Assembly: GCA_937944055.1 (NCBI GenBank)
Contig: CALDZJ010000091.1
Location: forward strand, 1-32,292
Reading direction: 5' to 3'
Length of the DNA stretch: 32,292 bases
DNA from: an uncultured Verrucomicrobiales bacterium
GTDB lineage: Bacteria > Verrucomicrobiota > Verrucomicrobiia > Verrucomicrobiales > Akkermansiaceae
The notes beneath the pieces were generated by a model that was not told where the DNA came from, ran no database searches, and saw nothing but the letters and a program-made list of their open reading frames with translations. Position 1 is the first letter of the stretch. Each line of letters starts with the position of its first letter. The position numbers were made by a program, and so were the translations under genes. Positions 7,075 through 13,877 of the stretch are shown piece by piece.

Positions 7075-8355
7075 TTATTCGGGCTCGCTTTGGTTTGGAG
7101 TAAGGTTTTCGGCGAGAATGCGGTATTGTGCGGCGAGCTTGGGATCATCGAATTGATTGAGCAATCTACTGACGATTTCTTGATTCCCGTTATTGCTGGT
7201 CTGAGCGACAAAGGAGGTGAGAATTTCGGGGGTTCCGAGGGATTCTGAGACTTGTAGGGCTGTTTCGAAGCTGTTTTGGGGTTTATCAAAATTACTGAAG
7301 CCGCTGTTAAGGGCGGTGGCGACTAAGTCGGCCTCTTGGCCTGGGGCTTCTGTTTTAGACCACTGGTAGAGGTCTTCGAATTTTGACTCTGAGGTGTTAT
7401 TGTGAGAGTAGCTACGGATGAGGTTTTGGAGGACTTCTGTTTTTTCACTTTCGCTGAGAGGGATGTCTTTGACCGCTTCGCTGATCGAGGAAAGTTCGGC
7501 GATTGGTTGGTTGCCGATGGCGGTGGAGATGGCTTCTGATGCTTTGTCGGCGGGGAGGTTTTCGCGAGCTAGCCTGATGAGGTTTTTTGCGCTATCTCCT
7601 TCGAGATGTTGGTGGCTGTTTGTGAGGAGGAAGAATTTTTCATCGTCTGAAAATTCTCCGAAGCGTGCTGCGGCTGCGGGGTAGTCGGAGGAGAGGAGGG
7701 CTCGTATGATAGGACTTTCAAGTTGAAGGCGGGGGTTCCGATACTGATTGAGGCTGGTGGATGTGAGTTTCCCTGCGGCGACTTTTTCGTCGATCCAAGC
7801 GATGGCGAAATTGGGGTCTTCTTGGGCGAGTTTCGAGATGATCTGGGTTTGGAGCCAGAAGCTTGAGTCTGATTGACTCGTGATGGGGTCACTGAGGGCG
7901 GCGAGTGCAGCTTGTGGGTTTTTTTCGGCGAGGAGACTCAAGATGCCTTGCTTGAGCATTCCGGTCTTTTTGGGATCGAGATCGAGCGTTGCAATTTTTT
8001 TGAGGCCGGTGATGAGTTCGTCATCGCTGAGTTCTACGAGCTTTGTTTGGAGCTTGAGCAGGGCCTTCATGTTCGTGGGCATGCCGCTGGGGTTGATGCT
8101 CTCAGTCATCATTTCGGCGATCAGTTTCCAGTCGGGGGAGCCTTCGGGAAGGGTGAATTCATCGTGCTGGTTGCCATTTTTCGGGGTTTTAAAGGAGGAG
8201 GTGGCTTCTGAGCTGGCTTTCTCGACGAGGACCACGCGTTCACGAATGATACGATTCTTTTCTGTGAGCTCGCGAATGGTGCTGTTCTGCTGCGAGAGCC
8301 AGTATCCTGAGCCAGCGAGGGCGAGGATAGGGGCGATAAGCTGTTGAATCTTCAT
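7075..8355 (-). CDS. Membrane-anchored helical-repeat protein (first of a pair)
   Basis: Not assigned to a named family. 426 residues. It has the same layout as its downstream neighbour: a short hydrophobic anchor (about residues 5-20, QLIAPILALAGSGYWL), a heptad-like coiled coil (STIRELTEKNRIIRERVVLV), and a long helical body with loosely repeated units (ALAALSDP, NFAIAWIDEKVAA, YPAAAARFGEFSD, LYQWSKTEAPG). Sequence identity between the two is low by eye, so they are old paralogs or share only a fold. The gene follows the sigma factor on the same strand but is cut off from it by a strong terminator, so it needs its own promoter. No Shine-Dalgarno is visible before the ATG. Confidence 0.7.
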   Translation of the reverse strand: MKIQQLIAPILALAGSGYWLSQQNSTIRELTEKNRIIRERVVLVEKASSEATSSFKTPKNGNQHDEFTLPEGSPDWKLIAEMMTESINPSGMPTNMKALLKLQTKLVELSDDELITGLKKIATLDLDPKKTGMLKQGILSLLAEKNPQAALAALSDPITSQSDSSFWLQTQIISKLAQEDPNFAIAWIDEKVAAGKLTSTSLNQYRNPRLQLESPIIRALLSSDYPAAAARFGEFSDDEKFFLLTNSHQHLEGDSAKNLIRLARENLPADKASEAISTAIGNQPIAELSSISEAVKDIPLSESEKTEVLQNLIRSYSHNNTSESKFEDLYQWSKTEAPGQEADLVATALNSGFSNFDKPQNSFETALQVSESLGTPEILTSFVAQTSNNGNQEIVSRLLNQFDDPKLAAQYRILAENLTPNQSEPE

Positions 8356-8457
8356 AAGTTCTGCGTTGTTACTACGAGTGGAGCTGGGAGCGCAAATGGA
8401 AATTTCTTGTTGAGAGACTGATTTGGTTCATTTTTTTTGGGAGGGAAGGGGGAGGTC

Positions 8458-8489
8458 AAAAAAATAGGTAAGCCATTTGGCTTACCTAT
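8458..8489 (-). terminator. Rho-independent terminator of the sigma factor gene
   Basis: Read on the minus strand, an 11-bp perfect stem ATAGGTAAGCC / GGCTTACCTAT (plus positions 8464-8474 and 8479-8489) with a four-base loop is followed by a T-run. It lies 26 bases after the sigma factor stop codon. Confidence 0.93.
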
Positions 8490-8514
8490 GAGGTTCTGGA
8501 AGGGAAGGGTGGTT

Positions 8515-9363
8515 TTAAGCTTCGCTGGAGAGAGTGGGAAGGGGGTTCTCTTTCTTTCCTAGGGCTCTTCTCATTTTCGCGAGCGCGATGTTTTGGAGCT
8601 GGCGAATTCTTTCGCGGGTGACTCCGAAGTCACGGCTGATTTCGTCAAGGGTGAGGGGCTTCTTGCCATTGAGGCCGAAGCGCGCTCCGATGATTTTGGT
8701 TTCCCGTTTGTCGAGGAGGTTCAAGAGGCCGCCAAGCTCGCCGTGCATTTCTTTGGCGGTGAGGGCTGCGAAGGGATCGATCGCCTTGCTGTCTCCGAGG
8801 GTCTCAGAATAAGTCGCTGAGCCTTCTTCGCCGACCGGTGCATCAAGTGAGGTCGGGCGTTGCGAGGCTTGCTTAAGCATCGCTAATTTTTTGCGAGGAA
8901 TTCCGAGGATTTCGGTGAGTTCATCGTCGGTTGGCTCGCGACCGAGTTCCTCGGTCACGGAGAGGGTGATTTTGCGAAGACGGGCGATTTTGTCCACCAT
9001 GTGAACGGGAAGGCGGACGGTTTTGCTCTGGTTAGAGAGGGCGCGCTTGATTGATTGCTTGATCCACCAAGCGGCGTAGGTTGAGAGTTTGCCGCCTTTC
9101 TCGGGGTCGTATTTTTCGACCGCTTTCATGAGGCCGATGTTCCCTTCGGAGATGAGGTCAGCGAGGGGGAGGCCGTAATTTGAGTAATCTTTGGCGATTT
9201 TGACAACGAGTCTGAGGTTGGCGCGGATCATGTGGTCTCGGGCCTCGGTGTCACCGGCCATAATTTTCTCGGCGAGTTCGATCTCTTCTTCGATGGTGAG
9301 GAGGTCTGTTTTTGCAATCTCGTTCATGTAGACACGCAAGATGCTTTCAGATTCGTTGTTCAT
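8515..9363 (-). CDS. Group 2 sigma-70 factor (RpoD/RpoS-like)
   Basis: RNA polymerase sigma subunit of 282 residues. It has region 1.2 (residues about 5-33, SILRVYMNEIAKTDLL), region 2 (about 43-110) with DLISEGNIGLMKAVEKYDP and the -10 recognition helix STYAAWWIKQSIKRAL, region 3 beginning LPVHMVDKIARL (about 118), and region 4.2 with the helix-turn-helix LTLDEISRDFGVTRERIRQL (about 237-256). The protein lacks region 1.1 and the long non-conserved domain of a principal RpoD, so it is most likely an alternative or stress-type group 2 sigma. The gene has its own terminator. ATG 9363 lacks a Shine-Dalgarno but gives the expected N-terminus. Confidence 0.92.
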   Translation of the reverse strand: MNNESESILRVYMNEIAKTDLLTIEEEIELAEKIMAGDTEARDHMIRANLRLVVKIAKDYSNYGLPLADLISEGNIGLMKAVEKYDPEKGGKLSTYAAWWIKQSIKRALSNQSKTVRLPVHMVDKIARLRKITLSVTEELGREPTDDELTEILGIPRKKLAMLKQASQRPTSLDAPVGEEGSATYSETLGDSKAIDPFAALTAKEMHGELGGLLNLLDKRETKIIGARFGLNGKKPLTLDEISRDFGVTRERIRQLQNIALAKMRRALGKKENPLPTLSSEA

Positions 9364-9472
9364 GACAGGGAAGCGTTACACACTCTTAGGATTTTTCTAC
9401 TTTTTTTGCGAAAAAGAGGAAATTATTTCAGACGGTTCATTTTTTGGGTGGAGGGGGTGGTGTGACAGGGAC

Positions 9473-9500
9473 AAAAAAACCGCCGAGGGAGACTCGGCGG
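9473..9500 (-). terminator. Rho-independent terminator of the COX24-like gene
   Basis: An 8-bp GC-rich stem CCGCCGAG (9480-9487) / CTCGGCGG (9493-9500), with the five-base loop GGAGA, is followed on the minus strand by seven T (plus-strand A-run 9473-9479). It lies 66 bases after the stop of the short ribosomal-protein-like gene. Confidence 0.9.
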
Positions 9501-9566
9501 TGGAGAGGGGTAGAAGGAAATGCGGTCTACCGAGCCGTGGATCACGAGGATCGCTAGAGAGCCAAC

Positions 9567-9671
9567 TTAGGACTTATAGCGGAGACGCTTTTTGTGACGA
9601 TTGGCCTTCATGCGCTTGCGGCGCTTATGCTTGCTGATCTTGGTCTTACGACGCTTTTTGAGGTTTCCCAT
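9567..9671 (-). CDS. AURKAIP1/COX24-like small basic protein (mS38/bS22 type)
   Basis: A 34-residue protein beginning MGNLKKRRKTKISKHKRRKR and ending in ANRHKKRLRYKS. Nineteen of 34 residues are Lys or Arg and two are His. The pattern KKRRKxKISKHKRRKRxKANRHKKR is that of the bacterial AURKAIP1/COX24-domain proteins, related to the mitochondrial small-subunit protein mS38 and the actinobacterial bS22, so a small-subunit ribosomal role is likely. The gene is intact, with ATG at 9671 and TAA at 9567, and has its own strong terminator, which supports real expression as a monocistron. No Shine-Dalgarno is visible (AACTAAATAATACT before the ATG). Confidence 0.88.
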   Translation of the reverse strand: MGNLKKRRKTKISKHKRRKRMKANRHKKRLRYKS

Positions 9672-9775
9672 AGTATTATTTAGTTGGCTTAGTTTTCTGC
9701 GGTTTTTCGAGGCCGCAATTCCGTGAAATGGTCCGTGAAATGGTTGAAATTCTTCGTTTTTAGAGGGGAGGGATT

Positions 9776-10651
9776 TTAAGAGACGATTTTATTGAGGGGG
9801 TATTCGATGATGCCTTCTGCTCCGAGGTCTTTGAGGTCTGGGATGAGGTTGCGGGCGACTTTCTCGCAGATGACGGTCTCTAATGCAAGCCAGCCTTCTT
9901 CGGTGAGTTTGGCCACGGTGGGGCGGCGCAGTGAGGGGAGGCACTCTAGGACGGAGTCTAGCGCTGATTCTGGGAGGTTAAGCTTAAGGCCGACTTTATC
10001 GCGGGCTTCCAGCGCGCCTTTGAGCATCATGACCATGCGTTCCATTTTCCCTCGTTTCCAGTCGTCTGCGAAGGCGTCCTTGCTGGCGTAGAAGTGGGGG
10101 AAGGAGGAGAGGAGTTCATCGACGATTCTGAGCTTATTTGCGCGGAGTGAGGATCCGGTTTCTGTGACGTCTACGATGGCGTCGACCAGATCGGGGACTT
10201 TTACCTCGGTGGCTCCCCAGGAGAATTCGACGCTGGCTTTGACTCCTTTTTCGGCGAGGTAGCGCTTTGTAATCTCGATCCCTTCGGTGGCGATGTGTTT
10301 TCCCTCGAGGTCTTGAACGGTTTTGATGGGGGAGGATTCTGGGACGACGAGGACCCAGCGGGTGGGGCGGGTAGAGGCGCGGGAGTAGGGCAGCTCGGCG
10401 AGGTCGATGAGGTCAACATCGTGACCGTAAGCCCAGTCTAATCCGGTGATGCCGCAGTCGATAAAGCCCTGATCGATGTAGCGCGCGATTTCTTGGGCGC
10501 GGATCATGTAGATGTCTAGCCCCTCGTCGTCTGATGAGGGTCTGAGGCCTCGATCTGAGGTGTAGATGTTGTAGCCAGCCTTTTCAAGAAGACGGAGGGT
10601 CGGCTCTTGAAGGCTGCCTTTAGGGAGGGCGATTTTAAGTGAGTTTGTCAC
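9776..10651 (-). CDS. hisG: ATP phosphoribosyltransferase HisG, long form
   Basis: First enzyme of histidine synthesis; it joins ATP and PRPP to form phosphoribosyl-ATP. About 291 residues from the GTG at 10651. The N-terminus LKIALPKGSLQEPT is typical. GITGLDWAYG and the PRPP-site signature DVTETGSSLRANKL (residues about 161-174) are clear. The extra C-terminal domain of about 80 residues, ending GIIEYPLNKIV, identifies the long homohexameric form that histidine inhibits and that does not need HisZ. TTG 10690 would add 13 residues with no family match, so I prefer 10651. It follows serS on the same strand after 87 bases; other his genes are not in the window. Confidence 0.92.
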   Translation of the reverse strand: MTNSLKIALPKGSLQEPTLRLLEKAGYNIYTSDRGLRPSSDDEGLDIYMIRAQEIARYIDQGFIDCGITGLDWAYGHDVDLIDLAELPYSRASTRPTRWVLVVPESSPIKTVQDLEGKHIATEGIEITKRYLAEKGVKASVEFSWGATEVKVPDLVDAIVDVTETGSSLRANKLRIVDELLSSFPHFYASKDAFADDWKRGKMERMVMMLKGALEARDKVGLKLNLPESALDSVLECLPSLRRPTVAKLTEEGWLALETVICEKVARNLIPDLKDLGAEGIIEYPLNKIVS

Positions 10652-10738
10652 GCGGGGCGGCGGTTTTAACGATGAATGACGGGGAAGCAAGTCATTTGAG
10701 AAATTCCTGATTCCTAGGATGATGCTGGGCTTTGTGCC

Positions 10739-12004
10739 TTAGAGGGTGGATTCTCCGTAGTAGGCTTGGAGAGCCTCGGGAATGGCGATGTTGCCCTCGG
10801 CATCTTGGCATTGTTCGAGGAGGGCGACGAGGAGGCGAGGAAGAGCGGTGCCGGATCCGTTGAGGGTATGGCAGAAGAGGTTGTTTCCATCAGCGTCCTT
10901 ATAGCGGAGCTTCATGCGGCGTGCTTGGTAGTCGCCAAAGGTGGAGCAGCTCGAGACCTCGAGGTATTTCCCCTGACCGGGAGCCCAAACTTCAATGTCG
11001 TAGGTTTTTTGGGAGCCGAATCCGAGGTCTCCGGTGCAGAGCTCGATGATTTGGTAGTGGAGGCCGAGTTCTTGGAGGGCGGAGGCTGCGTGGCCGGTGA
11101 GTTCTTCTAGCGCGGTCATGGAGTCTTCCGGTTTTACGACTTGGACTAGCTCGACTTTGTCGAATTGGTGCATCCGGATGATTCCGCGGTTGTCGCGCCC
11201 GGCGCTCCCAGCTTCTCGGCGGAAGCAGGGGGTCTGACCGGTCACTTTGATGGGGAGGTCTTCCTCGCTGAGGAGGGTGTCACGGTAGAGGTTGGTGATG
11301 GGGACTTCACCGGTGGGGATGAGGAACATTTCGTTCTCCTCGATGCCGTACATATCGTCCTCGAATTTTGGTAATTGGCTGGTGCCGACCATGCACTCTC
11401 GTTTCACGATGTGGGGGACGTTGACCTCTTCATAGCCGTTCTTGCGGGTTTGGAGATCAAGCAGGAATTGAATGAGGGCGCGCTGGAGACGGGCGCCTTT
11501 CCCACGGTAGACCGCAAATCCTGAGCCGGAGAGGCGGGCTCCATCATCGAAGGAGATGATGCCTTTTGCCTCGGCAAGGTCGAGGTGGTCACGGGGGTCT
11601 TTAAGCGGGGGCTTTTCACCCCAGCTACGGATGATGGGGTTCGCGTCTTCGTTTTCTCCCAATGGGCAGGCCTGGTGGGGGAGGTTGGGGATGGTGAGGA
11701 GGAGGTCTTCTTGGCGCTGGGCGGCTTTGTTGCCTTCGTCATCGAGCGCTTTGATTTGCTCTCCGATTTTTTTGACTTCGGTTTCGATCGCGGAGGAGTC
11801 TTCTCCGTTTGCGCGGAGTTTGCCGATTTCTTTGGAGGTGGTTTTGCGCTGGGATTGGAGGGCTTGTTTTGCGGTTTCGTTTTTGCGGCGAGTTTCGTCG
11901 CAGCTGAGGACCTCATCGATCAATTCGGCGGAGCCATCGTGACGATGGCTGAGGCGTTCTTTGATAAGGTCGGGATTTTCTCGGATGACTTTGATGTCGA
12001 GCAT
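10739..12004 (-). CDS. serS: Seryl-tRNA synthetase
   Basis: Class II aminoacyl-tRNA synthetase that charges tRNA-Ser and tRNA-Sec in the cytoplasm. About 421 residues, normal length. The N-terminal antiparallel coiled-coil arm (residues about 28-105) is present. TGEVPITNLYRD (231-242), motif 2 FRREAGSAGRDNRGIIRMHQ (261-280) and motif 3 NGSGTALPRLLVALLE (382-397, with Arg390) are intact. ATG 12004 (MLDIKVIRENPDLIKERL) is the usual start; an upstream in-frame extension to 12073 has no family match. It lies downstream of tRNA-Arg on the same strand and upstream of hisG. Confidence 0.96.
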   Translation of the reverse strand: MLDIKVIRENPDLIKERLSHRHDGSAELIDEVLSCDETRRKNETAKQALQSQRKTTSKEIGKLRANGEDSSAIETEVKKIGEQIKALDDEGNKAAQRQEDLLLTIPNLPHQACPLGENEDANPIIRSWGEKPPLKDPRDHLDLAEAKGIISFDDGARLSGSGFAVYRGKGARLQRALIQFLLDLQTRKNGYEEVNVPHIVKRECMVGTSQLPKFEDDMYGIEENEMFLIPTGEVPITNLYRDTLLSEEDLPIKVTGQTPCFRREAGSAGRDNRGIIRMHQFDKVELVQVVKPEDSMTALEELTGHAASALQELGLHYQIIELCTGDLGFGSQKTYDIEVWAPGQGKYLEVSSCSTFGDYQARRMKLRYKDADGNNLFCHTLNGSGTALPRLLVALLEQCQDAEGNIAIPEALQAYYGESTL

Positions 12005-12190
12005 GATGAAAAGGGTTGGAGGATTGATCGCTGACTCCGCCCCGCGCTTACCTGATTTTCTCGGGTCTGGCAAAGCTTGATTGCGGGAGGCTGGCGGGCT
12101 TTGACGCTGAGCCTATTTTCTGTGGGGGGAAAGTGGCCTCGCCTGAGGGGGGATTTTGGAGGAATCTGGCTGGATTGAGCCAGCTTGGTT

Positions 12191-12251
12191 GGGTGAGGGA
12201 GGGGGGTGGGAGGGTGGAGGGAGGGTGGAGGGAGGGGGGTGGGTGGAGGGT
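12191..12251 (+). repeat. G-rich tandem repeat with quadruplex potential
   Basis: Runs of three to six G occur about ten times, separated by one or two bases, with the loose unit GGGTGGAGGGA. The stretch lies between the tRNA-Arg 3' end (12260) and the serS start (12004). The G-rich strand is the one opposite to serS and tRNA transcription, so their RNA would carry the C-rich copy. Confidence 0.85.
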
Positions 12252-12259
12252 GACTTGAG

Positions 12260-12334
12260 TGGCAGGCCCGCAGGGAGTCGAACCCCGATCTGTGGTACCG
12301 GAAACCACTGTTCTATCCATTGAACTACAGGCCC
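12260..12334 (-). tRNA. tRNA-Arg (anticodon CCG)
   Basis: Minus-strand cloverleaf with an encoded CCA (plus-strand TGG 12260-12262) and discriminator G. The anticodon stem GTGGT/ACCAC encloses TTCCGGT, giving anticodon CCG, which reads CGG arginine codons. The T-arm is CGGGG-TTCGACT-CCCTG. The acceptor arm GGGCCTG / CGGGCCT contains G1-U72 and U6-G67 wobbles, as in the CAU tRNA at the window start. It is the gene upstream of serS on this strand. Confidence 0.95.
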
Positions 12335-12351
12335 CTCAAGTCGATGGCCTG

Positions 12352-12379
12352 AAGCTAGTCAAGGGGAGAGGGAAGTCAA
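12352..12379 (-). promoter_or_regulatory. Predicted promoter of tRNA-Arg
   Basis: The minus-strand -35 box TTGACT (12374-12379) is followed after 16 bases by the weak -10 box TAGCTT (12352-12357), placing the start a few bases before the tRNA. The -35 box and the C/T-rich spacer (TTGACTTCCCTCTCCCC) nearly match the promoter of the other tRNA in the window (119-124 and below). Confidence 0.45.
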
Positions 12380-12463
12380 AGCGCAAATGCTTAATGGTGT
12401 TTGGCTTGCCAAAAAAACTTCAAAATAGGATGTTTAGCGGGTGCAAGAAGTGACTGAGTGTAA

Positions 12464-12473
12464 GGGGGAGGAG
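12464..12473 (+). promoter_or_regulatory. Strong Shine-Dalgarno site deciding a TTG start
   Basis: The purine run GGGGGAGGAG ends six bases before a TTG at 12480. The in-frame GTG at 12441 has only AGGA ten bases upstream. This favours the TTG as the start of the BLUF protein. Confidence 0.6.
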
Positions 12474-12479
12474 TCTGAT

Positions 12480-12920
12480 TTGGGGGAGATTTTTCGTCTC
12501 GCTTATGTGAGTGAGGTCTCCTCGGTGTTTGACTTGAGTGATTTGCAGGAGATCGGGGAGAAGTCGCTTCGTCGGAATGCGGCTATGGATATTACGGGGG
12601 TTTTGGTGATGGATGAGGGAAGGTTTTTACAGATTTTAGAGGGGGATGAGCGAGCGGTGAGGGATCTTTTTAAGAGAATTGCGCTTGATCCGAGGCATCA
12701 GGAGGTGAAGCAGGTTGCGGGAGGTTTGCAAAAGAGTCGTTATCTGAGCAGTTGGAGCTTGATCGGAGGGGGGAAGTCTTCAGTTCCTGATGAGTTGAAG
12801 GAGAAATTTCATGCTCTTTATGAGCGTTTACTAAAGCTTGATGAGATGATTGAGCTCCGTTCTGAGGAGATTGAGCTGCTGAAGGTGATGACGCTTTTTT
12901 ATGCGGTTCCTTTGATTTAA
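12480..12920 (+). CDS. Stand-alone BLUF-domain blue-light photoreceptor
   Basis: A short flavin-binding (FAD) blue-light sensor of about 146 residues. From the TTG start, the key BLUF residues fall at Tyr9 (RLAYVSE), Asn33 (LRRNAAMDITGVL), Gln51 (FLQILEGD) and Trp92 (LSSWSLIG). These match AppA Tyr21, Asn45, Gln63 and Trp104 with one constant offset of 12. DPRH (70-73) is also typical. The residue matching AppA Met106 is Leu94. The BLUF fold ends near residue 96, and the remaining 50 residues are predicted helices (ELKEKFHALYERLLKLDEM) with no effector domain, so signalling must go through a partner. The frame is open from GTG 12441. The next gene, a peptidase, starts 85 bases later. Confidence 0.88.
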   Translation: MGEIFRLAYVSEVSSVFDLSDLQEIGEKSLRRNAAMDITGVLVMDEGRFLQILEGDERAVRDLFKRIALDPRHQEVKQVAGGLQKSRYLSSWSLIGGGKSSVPDELKEKFHALYERLLKLDEMIELRSEEIELLKVMTLFYAVPLI

Positions 12921-13005
12921 AGCCTTTGTAATAAGCGCTTTAATTGAATTTCTCTTGAATTGGGGCCTTGTAATTCGGCGGCGTTACAAACAAGAGGGGA
13001 GATCG

Positions 13006-13671
13006 ATGAAAGATTTTGCTGGTCATCGGGTTTTTTCCTCTCACCATGCCCATGCAATGAACACCCCTGAAGCGGATACCAAAATTATCCTCCCAACACG
13101 CCGAAATTTTTTTGCGGCGACGACGGCTGCGGTGGCGGGCGTGGTGGCAAGTACTCAGGTTTCCCATGGATACCTCTTCCGCCACTCTTCTCCGATGAGT
13201 CTGGCCACGTTGCCGAAGGCTTGGGTAAAGATTGAGGGAGAGAAGCGGATTCAGAGTTATGGGTCTTTTCTTGAAGGGCTCCGGCTTAAGTATGTGACTC
13301 CGCTGCAAGTGATTAAGGCCCACGCTCGGACGAAGGGTAGTCTGTGGAACTCTTTGCCACCTAAGTCGATGTGGCGGTCGATGGCTGGAACTCTTAAGGC
13401 GGCAGATCGTGTGGCGGCGACTCTGGGGAAGCCGATCAAGAATGTGACTTCCGCTTATCGTAGCCCCGCTTATAATAGCCGTTGCCCTGGTGCGAAGGCC
13501 CGTTCTTGGCACCTCCAAAATTTCGCGCTCGATCTCCAGTTTAAAGCCTCGACTCGGGCCGTTGCTTCGGCGGCTCGCCAAGTGCGCTCTGAGGGTTTCT
13601 TCAAGGGAGGAATCGGCCGCTATTCAAGCTTTGTCCACATTGACACTCGCGGTCATAACGTGGATTGGTAG
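13006..13671 (+). CDS. Tat-exported M15-type (DUF882/YcbK-like) peptidase
   Basis: Probable periplasmic zinc peptidase of the D-Ala-D-Ala carboxypeptidase/endopeptidase M15 group, acting on peptidoglycan peptides. About 221 residues. A twin-arginine signal is present: TRRNFFAATTAAVAGVVA, with the Arg pair at 32-33. The zinc site fits the family: SAYRSPAYN (149-157), then SWHLQNFALD with His169 and Asp176, and FVHIDTRG with His211. The start at 13006 is backed by AGAGGGGAG four bases upstream. The Tat motif begins about 30 residues in, a rather long n-region. It follows the BLUF gene by 85 bases on the same strand. A strong terminator lies 80 bases after the stop. Confidence 0.85.
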   Translation: MKDFAGHRVFSSHHAHAMNTPEADTKIILPTRRNFFAATTAAVAGVVASTQVSHGYLFRHSSPMSLATLPKAWVKIEGEKRIQSYGSFLEGLRLKYVTPLQVIKAHARTKGSLWNSLPPKSMWRSMAGTLKAADRVAATLGKPIKNVTSAYRSPAYNSRCPGAKARSWHLQNFALDLQFKASTRAVASAARQVRSEGFFKGGIGRYSSFVHIDTRGHNVDW

Positions 13672-13742
13672 ACCCTTTAAGAAGCGGGCTTCTTCTTTTA
13701 GGGGCGGACTTCTGATTCTGAGGCCACGGAATCTTCTGTTTT

Positions 13743-13780
13743 CAAAAAAGGACCGCTCTTGAGAGGGCGGTCTTTTTTTT
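13743..13780 (+). terminator. Rho-independent terminator
   Basis: The stem GACCGCTCT / GGAGGGCGGTC-type hairpin spans 13751-13772 (nine pairs with one G-U). It is flanked by six A on the left and eight T on the right, so it can act in both directions. It ends the BLUF/peptidase unit and faces the gatA 3' end. A smaller AAGAAG-CGGG-CTTCTT hairpin at 13679-13694 lies just after the peptidase stop. Confidence 0.9.
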
Positions 13781-13835
13781 TACTAGGATGAATGTTTCCT
13801 GAGTAAAGTGAGGAGAGGAGGGAGTTTTTCGCTTT

Positions 13836-13877
13836 AGGGTCGTGATTTACCCTGCTAGGGTCGTGATTTACCCTGCT
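13836..13877 (-). repeat. 21-bp exact tandem duplication at the gatA 3' end
   Basis: The sequence AGGGTCGTGATTTACCCTGC followed by T occurs twice in a row (13836-13856 and 13857-13877). The right copy contains the gatA stop codon (13868-13870) and its last codons; the left copy repeats them past the stop. The coding sequence is unharmed. Confidence 0.95.

Noticed and set aside
12955-13005. Upstream start of the M15-type peptidase
   Set aside because: The TTG has no ribosome site, and ATG 13006 has AGAGGGGAG at the right distance.
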